A stretch of 64,000 nucleotides of DNA from Sulfitobacter sp. S223. Its GTDB lineage: Bacteria; Pseudomonadota; Alphaproteobacteria; Rhodobacterales; Rhodobacteraceae. Shown here piece after piece: positions 8,457 through 17,572 of this stretch. The stretch covers positions 2,108,001-2,172,000 of the forward strand of contig NZ_CP083560.1 of the NCBI RefSeq assembly GCF_025143825.1. Reading direction: 5' to 3'. The notes under the pieces were generated by a model. That model did not search any database, was not told where the DNA came from, and worked only from the letters and a program-made list of their open reading frames with translations. The position numbers and the translations under genes were made by a program. Within the stretch, counting starts at the first letter, position 1. Each line of letters opens with the position of its first letter.

Positions 8457-8918
8457 TTATTGCGCGGCTGTTGTCGACGTAGGGTCTGATTGCGCATCAC
8501 TCGCAGATGGCGCCGCGTTAAGCCGGGCTGTTTTCTGGCGCAGCTTAAGCACCAGCGCGCGACCGTCGGACAGCTCCTTACCGCGCTGTACCTTCAATTT
8601 GCCCAGAGGCTGAAGGTCCATCTCACGTTGTTCAGCAAAAGCGTCCCCCAAGACAGCCAACATGGCCTCTACGACGGGCTTAACATCTTTCTTCTTCATC
8701 CCGGAGCGTTCGACCACCAGATCAAACAGCTCTTTCTTGCGCAGCTCATTGCTGACAACAACGGGGGTCAATGTTTCGACCACGGTTGGCTCTGCCATCG
8801 TGGATTTGGGCGTTTTGGAAATATCGATTTCTGTCACTGGTGCGGCCTTGGGTGTCTCCACCTTGGTCTTGCTTGCGGCTTTATTCACCGCTGTCTTTGA
8901 CTTTGTAGATGTTGGCAT
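8457..8918 (-). CDS. HU/IHF-family DNA-binding protein with long N-terminal extension
   Basis: Protein of 153 residues. Residues about 56-130 match the HU-like fold (SNELRKKELFDLVVERSG, then LGDAFAEQREMDLQPLGKLKVQRG). Residues 1-50 form a lysine-, threonine- and alanine-rich tail (KSKTAVNKAASKTKVETPKA) and the last 20 are polar and disordered; normal HU is about 90 residues. The tail probably binds DNA or RNA non-specifically. The ATG at 8918 has AGGA 6 bases upstream. Nucleoid role is inferred from family; partners are unknown. Confidence 0.82.
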   Translation of the reverse strand: MPTSTKSKTAVNKAASKTKVETPKAAPVTEIDISKTPKSTMAEPTVVETLTPVVVSNELRKKELFDLVVERSGMKKKDVKPVVEAMLAVLGDAFAEQREMDLQPLGKLKVQRGKELSDGRALVLKLRQKTARLNAAPSASDAQSDPTSTTAAQ

Positions 8919-9183
8919 GGATTTTCCTGCTCTGCTGCTCGTTTATTATTATGTAATAGGAAGGTTAACAGAACAGCAGTAAAAAATCCAGTCGGTCGGG
9001 TGACGCTCTATATTTCACGTGACACTGTTGTTTGCCACTCCCTGCAACGCGAGAACGCAATCCTTATCTATGTTGGGCAAATTGTACGAGTGATTGGTGC
9101 GCTGAGCGTTGCCGGCGGTCAAACCCTCACAACGATCCGACGGGCCAATCGACAGTCGATCGCAGAACCGGACCCACCGCACA

Positions 9184-9219
9184 TAAACAAAGCGCCCCGC
9201 AGATTCCTGCGGGGCGCTT
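9184..9219 (-). terminator. Intrinsic terminator of lon
   Basis: Thirteen-base stem AAGCGCCCCGCAG / CTGCGGGGCGCTT with a 4-base loop, followed on the minus strand by TTGTTTAT. It begins 14 bases past the lon stop codon. Confidence 0.75.
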
Positions 9220-9232
9220 CCGATTTCACCGG

Positions 9233-11644
9233 TTAGTGTGCTGTGGCAGTATCACCACCGGCGCGCTTTGCCGCCAGCGCTGCCGCAGCTGCGGCCTCTT
9301 CTGCGGCTTCGTCCCATTCCACGGGTTGTGGTTTGGATACCAGCGCGTGCTCCAGCACTTCGGACACATGGCTGACCGGAATGATGGTTAGCCCTTCTTT
9401 GACGTTGTCGGGGATGTCCGGCAGGTCTTTTTCATTCTCCTGCGGGATCAGGACAGTAGTGATCCCCCCGCGCAGTGCCGCCAACAGCTTTTCTTTCAAG
9501 CCACCGATCGGCATTGCATTCCCGCGCAAGCTTACCTCACCTGTCATGGCGATATCCTTGCGGACTGGTATCTTGGTCAGCACCGACACAATGGACGTGA
9601 CCATGGCCAAACCGGCAGACGGTCCGTCCTTTGGCGTTGCACCGTCAGGCACGTGCACGTGGATGTCGATGGTATCGAACACCGGCGGCTTCACCCCGAT
9701 CTGAGGCGAGATGGAGCGCACATAAGAGCTTGCCGCGTCGATGCTTTCTTTCATCACATCGCCGAGCTTACCTGTGGTCTTCATCCGGCCCTTACCAGGC
9801 AGACGCAAAGCCTCAATGTGCAGCAATTCGCCACCGACCGACGTATAGGCAAGGCCTGTCACAACCCCGATCTGGTCCTCTTTCTCGGCCAGGCCATAGC
9901 GGTGCTTTTGCACACCAAGGAACCCATGCAGGTTATCCCCTGTCACAACGACGCTCTCGACCTCTTTGCGCACGATCTGGGTCAGCGCTTTACGCGCCAC
10001 CTTTGCGATCTCACGCTCAAGGTTCCGCACGCCCGCTTCGCGAGTGTAATAGCGGATCATGCCCGTCAAGGCGCTATCCTCGATCTTGAACTCTTTGGCT
10101 TTCAGGCCGTGGTTCTTGATCTGCTTTTCAACCAAATGCTGCTTGGCGATCTCGCGCTTTTCATCCTCGGTATACCCCGAGAGCGGAATGATCTCCATCC
10201 GGTCCATCAGCGGACCAGGCATGTTGTAGCTGTTGGACGTGGTCAGGAACATCACATTGCTCAGGTCATATTCGACCTCGAGGTAGTGATCGACAAACGT
10301 GCCGTTCTGTTCCGGATCAAGCACCTCAAGCATGGCTGATGCAGGGTCGCCACGGAAATCCTGACCCATCTTGTCGATTTCATCGAGCAAGATAAGCGGG
10401 TTCGTGGTTTTCGCCTTTTTCAGCGCCTGAATGATCTTACCGGGCATGGAGCCGATGTAGGTCCGGCGGTGGCCACGGATTTCACTCTCGTCACGTACAC
10501 CCCCAAGGGAGATGCGAATGAATTCGCGCCCCGTTGCCTTGGCTACGGACTTACCAAGCGACGTTTTACCCACACCTGGAGGGCCCACAAGGCACATGAT
10601 CGGGCCTTTAAGCTTGGTCGAGCGTTGCTGCACCGCGAGGTATTCAACAATGCGCTCTTTGACCTTTTCCAGACCGTAGTGATCGGCGTCCAGAATCGCT
10701 TCGGCTTTGCCGAGGTCCTTCTTGACGCGTGATTTAACGCCCCACGGGATAGACAGCATCCAGTCAAGGTAATTGCGCACAACAGTAGCCTCGGCAGACA
10801 TCGGGCTCATGTTCTTGAGCTTTTTGATCTCGGCGTCGGCCTTTTCCTTGGCTTCCTTGCTCAGCTTGGTTTCGGCAACACGCGCTTCAAGCTCGGCCAC
10901 TTCGTTCTTGCCGTCTTCGCCATCGCCCAGCTCGTTCTGAATGGCCTTCATCTGCTCATTCAAATAGTATTCGCGCTGGGTTTTCTCCATCTGCGTTTTC
11001 ACGCGGGTTTTGATCTTTTTCTCGACCTGCAGCACAGACAGTTCACCCTGCATCAGGCCGTAAACTTTCTCAAGCCTGTCCGATACGCTGAGCGTTTCCA
11101 GAAGATCCTGCTTTTGCTCGACCTCGATGCCCAAATGGCCAGCGACCAGATCCGCAAGACGTGCAGCATCAGAGGCTTCGCTGACAGCTGTCAGCGCCTC
11201 TTCTGGCACATTCTTTTTGACTTTTGCATAGCGCGTGAACTCGTCCGCGACCGACCGCAGCAGGGCTGTGGTTGTGTCTTCGTCGCCCGGCATCTCTGTC
11301 AGATACTCGGCACGTGCTTCAAAGAAGCTATCGTTTTCAAGGTATTCGGTGATGCGCACACGCGCCTGACCTTCAACCAGCACCTTCACGGTGCCATCTG
11401 GCAACTTCAACAGTTGCAGGACATTCGCCAGCACACCGGCTTTAAAAATGCCATCGCTGTCAGGATCGTCGATACCGGGGTCAATCTGGCTGGACAGCAG
11501 AATCTGCTTGTCATCGGCCATGACTTCTTCCAACGCGCGAACGGATTTTTCGCGGCCCACGAACAATGGGACAATCATATGAGGGAATACGACGATATCG
11601 CGCAACGGAAGTACGGGATAGCTCGCGTTCAGAGGCTCTTGCAT
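9233..11644 (-). CDS. lon: ATP-dependent protease Lon
   Basis: Cytosolic AAA+ serine protease that degrades damaged and regulatory proteins. About 803 residues, the normal length. The N-terminal substrate-binding domain covers about 10-205, a coiled coil about 210-300, the AAA+ module starts near 330 with Walker A GPPGVGKTS near residue 355 and Walker B ILLDEIDK, and the protease domain carries the catalytic serine in KDGPSAGLAM near 675 with the paired lysine about 40 residues later. Two ATGs are in frame; the one at 11644 has AAGGA 7 bases upstream and is preferred over 11650. It ends in an alanine-rich tail. Confidence 0.96.
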   Translation of the reverse strand: MQEPLNASYPVLPLRDIVVFPHMIVPLFVGREKSVRALEEVMADDKQILLSSQIDPGIDDPDSDGIFKAGVLANVLQLLKLPDGTVKVLVEGQARVRITEYLENDSFFEARAEYLTEMPGDEDTTTALLRSVADEFTRYAKVKKNVPEEALTAVSEASDAARLADLVAGHLGIEVEQKQDLLETLSVSDRLEKVYGLMQGELSVLQVEKKIKTRVKTQMEKTQREYYLNEQMKAIQNELGDGEDGKNEVAELEARVAETKLSKEAKEKADAEIKKLKNMSPMSAEATVVRNYLDWMLSIPWGVKSRVKKDLGKAEAILDADHYGLEKVKERIVEYLAVQQRSTKLKGPIMCLVGPPGVGKTSLGKSVAKATGREFIRISLGGVRDESEIRGHRRTYIGSMPGKIIQALKKAKTTNPLILLDEIDKMGQDFRGDPASAMLEVLDPEQNGTFVDHYLEVEYDLSNVMFLTTSNSYNMPGPLMDRMEIIPLSGYTEDEKREIAKQHLVEKQIKNHGLKAKEFKIEDSALTGMIRYYTREAGVRNLEREIAKVARKALTQIVRKEVESVVVTGDNLHGFLGVQKHRYGLAEKEDQIGVVTGLAYTSVGGELLHIEALRLPGKGRMKTTGKLGDVMKESIDAASSYVRSISPQIGVKPPVFDTIDIHVHVPDGATPKDGPSAGLAMVTSIVSVLTKIPVRKDIAMTGEVSLRGNAMPIGGLKEKLLAALRGGITTVLIPQENEKDLPDIPDNVKEGLTIIPVSHVSEVLEHALVSKPQPVEWDEAAEEAAAAAALAAKRAGGDTATAH

Positions 11645-11781
11645 GCTCATTTCCTTATCTTGGCAAAACGGCTTTAGTCCCTCTTCGAGGCAACGTTTGG
11701 GCCGTTTCCTGTATGGGTAGGTATTTGTGCACCCTACCCGCCTGTTTCAATGGGGGCCTGCGTTTCTGCAGGCGTTTTCCC

Positions 11782-11812
11782 TAACATGGCGCGATCCCCC
11801 ATGCTCGGCAAC
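11782..11812 (-). promoter_or_regulatory. Possible heat-shock (sigma-32-type) promoter for lon
   Basis: On the minus strand TTGCCG, 16 bases, then CCATGTTA, which loosely fits the alphaproteobacterial RpoH pattern CTTG ... CCATNT. It lies about 138 bases before lon, a gene usually under heat-shock control. The match at the -35 end is imperfect. Confidence 0.3.
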
Positions 11813-11880
11813 TGCGGATTGGCACAAGTTTTTGAGAATTTGGGTGGTTGGCTGCGGTTTTCCGCCATTGCGTTACTTTT

Positions 11881-11892
11881 TGATGCGCATCA
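11881..11892. promoter_or_regulatory. 12-bp perfect palindrome upstream of the paa operon
   Basis: TGATGCGCATCA, centred 88 bases before the paaJ start and inside the only AT-rich stretch of the lon-paaJ gap. A plausible operator for a phenylacetyl-CoA-responsive repressor, but no such regulator is encoded here. The whole 11645-11973 gap has no gene that I can support. Confidence 0.35.
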
Positions 11893-11973
11893 TGCAAGAA
11901 CATGTAACATATATCTTGAAAACCTATGAGTTATAGAGTAGGCAATGTAACAAGACTTGATGGGAGATCACGA

Positions 11974-13179
11974 ATGGCCGACGCCTTTATCTGCGACGCA
12001 GTCCGCACACCAATCGGGCGCTATGGTGGCGCACTTTCCTCTGTTCGCGCAGACGATTTGGCAGCAACCCCGCTGGCCGCACTTATGGCGCGCAACGCAA
12101 GCGTGGACTGGGCACGGGTAGATGATGTTGTAATGGGCTGCGCAAATCAGGCGGGGGAAGACAACCGCAATGTGGCGCGCATGGCCGCGCTGCTGGCTGG
12201 CCTGCCCGTAGATGTGCCGGGAATTACAGTAAACCGCCTGTGTGCCTCGGGTCTGGATGCTGTGGGGGCAGCGGCACGCGCGATCCGCGCAGGCGACATG
12301 GATTTGGCCATTGCTGGCGGTGTGGAAAGCATGAGCCGCGCACCCTTTGTGATGCCAAAGTCCGAAACTGCCTTTGGCCGGGCCAACGCTGTCTATGACA
12401 CAACCATCGGCTGGCGTTTCATCAACCGGAAAATGAAAGAGATGTTTGGCGTCGATTCGATGCCCGAGACAGCGGATAACGTGGCCGAAGACCACGGCGT
12501 TAGCCGCGCCGATCAGGATGCGTTTGCCCTACGCTCCCAGCAACGCTGGGCAGCAGCGGATGCCGCAGGGGTATTCGCAGAAGAGATTACGCCAGTCACC
12601 ATTCCACAGCGCAAAGGTGATGCGCTGGTGGTCGACCGCGATGAACATCCCCGTCCCCAGACAGACGCTGCGGCCTTGGCCAAGCTGCGCGGGATCAACG
12701 GCACAGACAAGACGGTGACAGCGGGCAATGCGTCCGGCGTGAATGACGGTGCTGCGGCAATGCTGATCGCGTCCGAGGCGATGGCCAGCCAGCAAGCGCT
12801 CAAACCGATGGCCCGTGTGGTCGCTATGTCTGCCGCAGGGGTGGCACCGCGCGTGATGGGCATTGGCCCCATTCCGGCGGCGGAAAAGGTTCTTGCCCGT
12901 GCGGGCCTGACCATCGACCAGATGGATGTGATTGAACTGAACGAGGCATTTGCCTCTCAGGGGATTGCAACGCTGCGTGCCTTGGGTGTCGCGGATGATG
13001 CGCCTCACGTGAACGCCAATGGTGGCGCCATCGCTATCGGCCACCCGCTGGGCATGTCCGGCGCGCGGCTGGTGCTGACAGCCGCCTATCAACTGCAACG
13101 TACCGGGGGCCGCTATGCGCTTTGCACCATGTGTGTGGGCGTGGGCCAAGGGGTTGCACTTATTCTTGAAAGGGTCTGA
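11974..13179 (+). CDS. paaJ: 3-oxoadipyl-CoA thiolase
   Basis: Thiolase of 401 residues that in phenylacetate breakdown splits 3-oxoadipyl-CoA to succinyl-CoA and acetyl-CoA (PcaF does the same in the beta-ketoadipate path). The acyl-accepting cysteine is in NRLCASGLDA near residue 90, the base histidine in NGGAIAIGHPLG near 357 and the second cysteine in CTMCVGVGQG near 387. The ATG at 11974 follows GGGAG with a spacing of about 8; an upstream ATG at 11926 lacks support. It ends 3 bases before paaA, which makes PaaJ rather than PcaF the better name. Confidence 0.9.
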   Translation: MADAFICDAVRTPIGRYGGALSSVRADDLAATPLAALMARNASVDWARVDDVVMGCANQAGEDNRNVARMAALLAGLPVDVPGITVNRLCASGLDAVGAAARAIRAGDMDLAIAGGVESMSRAPFVMPKSETAFGRANAVYDTTIGWRFINRKMKEMFGVDSMPETADNVAEDHGVSRADQDAFALRSQQRWAAADAAGVFAEEITPVTIPQRKGDALVVDRDEHPRPQTDAAALAKLRGINGTDKTVTAGNASGVNDGAAAMLIASEAMASQQALKPMARVVAMSAAGVAPRVMGIGPIPAAEKVLARAGLTIDQMDVIELNEAFASQGIATLRALGVADDAPHVNANGGAIAIGHPLGMSGARLVLTAAYQLQRTGGRYALCTMCVGVGQGVALILERV

Positions 13180-13182
13180 GCT

Positions 13183-14175
13183 ATGTATGCACAAATGATC
13201 AAGTCCACGGGTCAGGGGGTGAAAACCCTCGACGAGATGGAGCCGCAAGAGCGGGCCTTTCAGGAGCGCATTGATGCCAACGGCAAGATCGAGCCGAAAG
13301 ACTGGATGCCAGATGGCTACCGCAAAAACCTGATCCGCCAGATCGGCCAGCACGCACATTCGGAAATCGTGGGCCAGCTGCCTGAGGGCAACTGGATCAC
13401 CCGCGCGCCAACGCTTGAGCGCAAGGCGATCCTGTTGGCGAAAGTTCAGGACGAAGCGGGCCATGGCCTGTATCTTTATTGCGCTGCGGAAACGCTGGGC
13501 ATTACTCGCGACGAGATGTTCGAGGCGCTGAACGAAGGGCGGATGAAATATTCGTCGATCTTCAACTATCCGACGCTGACGTGGGCCGATATGGGCGCTG
13601 TGGGCTGGCTGGTAGACGGTGCTGCGATCATGAATCAGGTGCCCCTTCAGCGAACATCATATGGCCCTTATGCCCGCGCTATGGTACGGATTTGTAAGGA
13701 AGAATCCTTTCACCAGCGTCAGGGTTTCGACATCATGATGAAGATGTGCAACGGCACGGACGCCCAGAAAAAGATGGCGCAGGATGCGCTGAACCGCTTC
13801 TGGTACCCGTCACTGATGATGTTTGGTCCGTCGGACAAAGACAGCGTTCATTCCGCCCAATCCATGGCGTGGAAGATCAAGATGAACACCAATGACGAGC
13901 TGCGCCAGAAGTTCGTTGATCAGACCGTGCCGCAGGCCGAGTACCTTGGCCTGACCGTGCCGGACAAGACGCTGGAATGGAACGACGAAAAGGGCGGCTA
14001 TGACTTTGCCGAACCCGACTGGAACGAGTTCTTTGACGTGCTGTCAGGCAACGGCCCGTGCAACCACGACCGCCTCGATACACGCAAGAAAGCGTGGGAA
14101 GACGGTGCTTGGGTCCGCGAAGGCATGCTGGCCCACGCGGCCAAGAAACGCGCAGCCAAGATGGCAGCTGAATAA
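13183..14175 (+). CDS. paaA: Phenylacetyl-CoA epoxidase catalytic subunit PaaA
   Basis: Diiron oxygenase subunit of the PaaABCE complex, which turns phenylacetyl-CoA into its 1,2-epoxide. It has 330 residues, the family length. The ferritin-like metal sites are visible as [13 protein letters not shown] and [12 protein letters not shown], giving the two ExxH ligand pairs. The gene is the second in a tightly packed operon and starts 3 bases after paaJ. Cytosolic. Regulation must be operon-level, as no internal terminator is seen. Confidence 0.96.
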   Translation: MYAQMIKSTGQGVKTLDEMEPQERAFQERIDANGKIEPKDWMPDGYRKNLIRQIGQHAHSEIVGQLPEGNWITRAPTLERKAILLAKVQDEAGHGLYLYCAAETLGITRDEMFEALNEGRMKYSSIFNYPTLTWADMGAVGWLVDGAAIMNQVPLQRTSYGPYARAMVRICKEESFHQRQGFDIMMKMCNGTDAQKKMAQDALNRFWYPSLMMFGPSDKDSVHSAQSMAWKIKMNTNDELRQKFVDQTVPQAEYLGLTVPDKTLEWNDEKGGYDFAEPDWNEFFDVLSGNGPCNHDRLDTRKKAWEDGAWVREGMLAHAAKKRAAKMAAE

Positions 14176-14218
14176 CGGCTCCGCCTACGCGGTGCCCTTT
14201 CACTCAGGAGTTTAAAAC

Positions 14219-14518
14219 ATGACCCAACCCAAAAGAACGGGCGAATGGCCCCTGTTTGAGGTCTTTATTCGCGGCCAGCACGGGCTGAGCCACCGCCACG
14301 TGGGCTCGCTGCACGCGCCTGATGCGGAAATGGCGATCAAGAACGCCCGCGATGTCTATACCCGCCGCAACGAAGGCGTGAGCATCTGGGTCGTTGAGGC
14401 CGAGGCCATTCATGCCTCCGCCCCCGGTGACAAAGAGGCGCTGTACGATCCCGCCAATGACAAGGTCTACCGCCACCCGACCTTCTTTGATGTGCCTGAC
14501 GAAGTGGGCCACATGTGA
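14219..14518 (+). CDS. paaB: Phenylacetyl-CoA epoxidase subunit PaaB
   Basis: Small structural subunit of 99 residues that bridges PaaAC units in the epoxidase complex. It has no catalytic residues. The family hallmarks are WPLFEVFIRGQHGLSHRHVGSLHA near the start and RHPTFFDVPDEV at the end. The ATG at 14219 has AGGAG 8 bases upstream. Its TGA stop overlaps the paaC ATG by one base. Confidence 0.95.
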   Translation: MTQPKRTGEWPLFEVFIRGQHGLSHRHVGSLHAPDAEMAIKNARDVYTRRNEGVSIWVVEAEAIHASAPGDKEALYDPANDKVYRHPTFFDVPDEVGHM

Positions 14519-15276
14519 TGGCAAACGACGCATTGTTCCAAACCCTGCTTCGGTTGGGAGATAACACCTTGGTTCTGGGCCACCGCGTTTCAGAATGGTG
14601 CGGTCGCGCGCCTGTGCTGGAAGAGGACATTGCCCTTGCCAACACCGCGCTGGATCTCATCGGGCAGACACAGATGTGGCTCGGCTATGCTGCCGAGGTT
14701 GAGGACGCTGGCCGCTCCGCCGATGATCTGGCGTTTCTGCGTGATGTCTGGGATTTCCGGAACATCCTGATGCTGGAACGGCCCAACGGCGATTTCGGCT
14801 ACACCATCCTGCGCCAGTTCCTGTTTGATGCCTATCACCGCCTGCAGTTGACAGCCCTTGCCCAATCCACCGATCCGCGCATCGCCGAAATAGCGGCGAA
14901 GTCTGTCAAAGAGGCGACCTACCATCTTGAACGGTCCGCCGAGACAGTCATCGCTTTGGGCGATGGCACGCCCGAGAGCCACGCAAAAATGCAGACCGCG
15001 CTTGAACTGCTCTGGCCCTACGCCGGTGAGATGTTCGAAGCTGACAGCGTGGACGCAGAGATGGCAGCCCAAGGCATTGCCCCCGATCCCGCCAGCCTGC
15101 GCGCTGATTGGGATGCATCGGTTCGGGCAACACTGACCGAGGCGACCTTGCGCATACCCGAAGACAACTTCGCGCATAAAGGTGGTCGTACAGGGGCCCG
15201 CCATACAGAGCATCTGGGCCATATGTTGACCGAAATGCAGTGGCTCCAGCGCGCCTATCCCGGTGCGAACTGGTGA
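14518..15276 (+). CDS. paaC: Phenylacetyl-CoA epoxidase structural subunit PaaC
   Basis: Ferritin-like subunit of 252 residues that pairs with PaaA and lacks a working diiron site. Recognised by the opening LLRLGDNTLVLGHRVSEWCG and by the helical core with HLERSAETVIALGDGT. The TGATG overlap with paaB sets the start at 14518; an in-frame GTG at 14515 would add one residue. The stop overlaps the paaD GTG. Confidence 0.95.
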   Translation: MANDALFQTLLRLGDNTLVLGHRVSEWCGRAPVLEEDIALANTALDLIGQTQMWLGYAAEVEDAGRSADDLAFLRDVWDFRNILMLERPNGDFGYTILRQFLFDAYHRLQLTALAQSTDPRIAEIAAKSVKEATYHLERSAETVIALGDGTPESHAKMQTALELLWPYAGEMFEADSVDAEMAAQGIAPDPASLRADWDASVRATLTEATLRIPEDNFAHKGGRTGARHTEHLGHMLTEMQWLQRAYPGANW

Positions 15277-15731
15277 AACCTGACGTCCAAACCATCTGGA
15301 ACTGGCTGGATCAGGTGCCTGATCCGGAAATCCCCGTCATCTCGGTGGTCGATCTGGGCATTATCCGCGATGTGACGTGGGACGGTGACGTGCTGGAGGT
15401 GGCCATCACGCCGACGTATTCCGGTTGTCCCGCCACGTCGATCATCAATCTGGATGTTGAAACCGCCCTGCGTGACCGTGGCCTGACCAACATCCGGCTC
15501 AAGACCAAACTGTCACCACCGTGGACCACCGACTGGCTTAGCGCCAAAGGAGCGGCCAAGCTTGAGGAATACGGGATCGCCCCGCCCTCACCCGCTGGTG
15601 GTCCGTCCCGCTGCCCGCGCTGCCAATCAACCGACCTCGAAAAAGTGAGCCAGTTCGGCTCAACCCCCTGCAAGGCCCACTGGCGCTGTCTCAGCTGCCT
15701 TGAGCCTTTCGATTATTTCAAATGTATCTGA
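15273..15731 (+). CDS. paaD: PaaD, Fe-S maturation protein of the epoxidase (DUF59 plus zinc ribbon)
   Basis: Protein of 152 residues. Residues 5-90 form a MIP18/DUF59 domain (VPDPEIPVISVVDLGIIRDV, YSGCPATSII) and residues 110-152 a four-cysteine zinc ribbon (CPRC ... CLSC). PaaD is needed for epoxidase activity, probably to assemble a metal centre. The start is a GTG at 15273 forming a GTGA overlap with paaC; the upstream ATG at 15240 would run inside paaC. Confidence 0.92.
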   Translation: MKPDVQTIWNWLDQVPDPEIPVISVVDLGIIRDVTWDGDVLEVAITPTYSGCPATSIINLDVETALRDRGLTNIRLKTKLSPPWTTDWLSAKGAAKLEEYGIAPPSPAGGPSRCPRCQSTDLEKVSQFGSTPCKAHWRCLSCLEPFDYFKCI

Positions 15732-15738
15732 GGGACTT

Positions 15739-16806
15739 ATGGCCCGTTTCCAACCACTGACTGTCACACATATCCACAAGACCATCCGCGATGCCGTGGT
15801 GGTCAGCCTTGCCGCGCCGGAGGGGGCGGCGTTTGATTTCGTTCAAGGCCAATACCTGACCTTCCGGCGTGAATTCGACGGTGAAGAATTGCGCCGCAGC
15901 TACTCCATCTGTGCGGGGGTCGACGACGGTATCTTGCAGGTCGGGATCAAACGGGTTGAGGGCGGTGCCTTTTCAACGTGGGCGAACGAGAGCCTGCAAG
16001 TGGGTGACACGCTAGAGGCCATGCCGCCACAGGGCCGGTTCCATACCCCGTTGGATGCCGACGCTCACAAGCACTATCTGGGCTTTGCCGGTGGGTCCGG
16101 TGTGACGCCCGTGCTGTCGATATTGCGAACCGTCCTGGCACGCGAGCCGCACTCCCGCTTCACGCTGGTCTACGCCAACCGCGCAGTCAGCACGATCATG
16201 TTCCGCGATGAACTGGAAGACCTCAAGAACACCTATATGGGCCGCGTGAACGTGATCCATGTATTGGAGGCGGATGCGCAGGACATCGACCTGTTCACCG
16301 GCCGTGTGGACGCCGAGAAATGCGCGCAGCTGTTCAGCCGCTGGATTGATATCGGATCAGTCGACACCGCGTTTATCTGCGGGCCGGAACCGATGATGCT
16401 GGGCATTGCTGCAGCGCTACGCGATCATGGCCTGAGCGATGAGCAGATCAAGTTCGAGCTTTTCGCCTCTGCCCAGACGGGGCGCGCGAAAAAGCCTGCG
16501 GTGTCTACAACAGCAGCCCAAAGCGGTGACACCACACAGGCCTCTGTTACAATGGACGGAGCCAGCCGCAGCTTTGTGATGCCGCGCGATCAAAGCCTGC
16601 TTGACGCGGCCTTGGCCAATGCGCTGGACGCCCCCTACGCCTGTAAGGCTGGCGTATGTTCCACCTGCCGCGCGCGCGTCACCGAAGGTGAGGTCGAGAT
16701 GCACACAAACCACGCGCTTGAAGATTACGAGGTTGCGGCGGGATATGTGCTGACCTGCCAATGCTATCCGCTCAGTGAAAAGGTGGCCTTTGACTATGAC
16801 CAGTGA
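15739..16806 (+). CDS. paaE: Phenylacetyl-CoA epoxidase reductase PaaE
   Basis: NADPH:epoxidase electron-transfer subunit of 355 residues. FAD-binding domain about 5-105 (RRSYSICAGV), NAD(P)-binding domain about 110-235 (GFAGGSGVTP, FICGPEPMM) and a C-terminal plant-type 2Fe-2S ferredoxin about 265-350 with CKAGVCSTC and the last cysteine in LTCQCYPL. The ATG at 15739 follows AGGGA. Its end overlaps the next gene by 11 bases. Confidence 0.94.
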   Translation: MARFQPLTVTHIHKTIRDAVVVSLAAPEGAAFDFVQGQYLTFRREFDGEELRRSYSICAGVDDGILQVGIKRVEGGAFSTWANESLQVGDTLEAMPPQGRFHTPLDADAHKHYLGFAGGSGVTPVLSILRTVLAREPHSRFTLVYANRAVSTIMFRDELEDLKNTYMGRVNVIHVLEADAQDIDLFTGRVDAEKCAQLFSRWIDIGSVDTAFICGPEPMMLGIAAALRDHGLSDEQIKFELFASAQTGRAKKPAVSTTAAQSGDTTQASVTMDGASRSFVMPRDQSLLDAALANALDAPYACKAGVCSTCRARVTEGEVEMHTNHALEDYEVAAGYVLTCQCYPLSEKVAFDYDQ

Positions 16807-17572
16807 TCACACCCCCATGCCAATCGAGGACTACCTTGCAGAAGGCGGCAAGCTGACAGCGCCCGAAAATGTGCCGCCGCGCTACCGCGCCGAACTGATG
16901 CGGCTGATGGCTATCTTTGTGGATAGTGAACTGGCAGGCGCTGCAGGCTTTGCAGGGCTTATCAACGGTGCGCCCGGCGTAACCGAACGCATCGCCTCGG
17001 CGCGTATTGTGCTTGAGAAAACCCAAAACGCAGAGCGCATCCTGCGCGTCATGGCCGATTTCGGCACTGACTCGGATCGCTACGCAAACAGCCACCCGTG
17101 GGAAGACCGCCTGCCCCGCGAAGCCCCCATCGGTGCGCGCCGTAGCTATGAAGACATGCGTTTGCCAGTGTTCAACGCGCCGTTTGACGGTTGGGCCGAT
17201 GCCGTGGTCATGAACCTGCTGATGGGTCTGGCGGCAGGTGTTTTGCTGCACGATTACCGCAGCCTGTCTTATCAGCCGCTCGCCGAAACCTTCCGCGAGA
17301 TTGAGCCCGTAGAGCAAGCACACACTGATCTTGCGCGCGAAGGACTAGACACATTGGTAGAAAGCGGCGCGGACCTCCAATCTTCGGTCGATTACTGGTG
17401 GCCGCGTGTCGCCGCCAGCTTTGGCACAGGTGATCAGGGCCGTGATGCGCGGCTGCTGAACTTCGGCCTACGCAGCAGCAGCAACGACGATCTCCGCGCG
17501 GCTTGGACCAAGGCCGCAGCCGGTGCGCTTGGCGCTCTGAAACTTAACGCTCCCAGCGACAGGACTGCCTGA
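16796..17572 (+). CDS. Extra PaaA/PaaC-like ferritin-fold protein in the paa operon
   Basis: Protein of 258 residues, not one of the standard PaaA-E or PaaZ proteins. It is helical and has remnants of the diiron pattern: E45 in VDSELAG, then LEKTQNAERI at 74-82 where PaaA has a DEAGH ligand set and the histidine is gone, and VEQAH at 172-176 which keeps an ExxH. So one metal half-site looks lost and the other kept. It starts inside the 3' end of paaE (ATG 16796, AAGGTGG about 9 bases upstream) and overlaps paaZ by TGATG, so it is translated with them. Likely roles are a fourth structural subunit, chaperone or regulator of the epoxidase; which one cannot be told from sequence. Confidence 0.75.
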   Translation: MTSDHTPMPIEDYLAEGGKLTAPENVPPRYRAELMRLMAIFVDSELAGAAGFAGLINGAPGVTERIASARIVLEKTQNAERILRVMADFGTDSDRYANSHPWEDRLPREAPIGARRSYEDMRLPVFNAPFDGWADAVVMNLLMGLAAGVLLHDYRSLSYQPLAETFREIEPVEQAHTDLAREGLDTLVESGADLQSSVDYWWPRVAASFGTGDQGRDARLLNFGLRSSSNDDLRAAWTKAAAGALGALKLNAPSDRTA

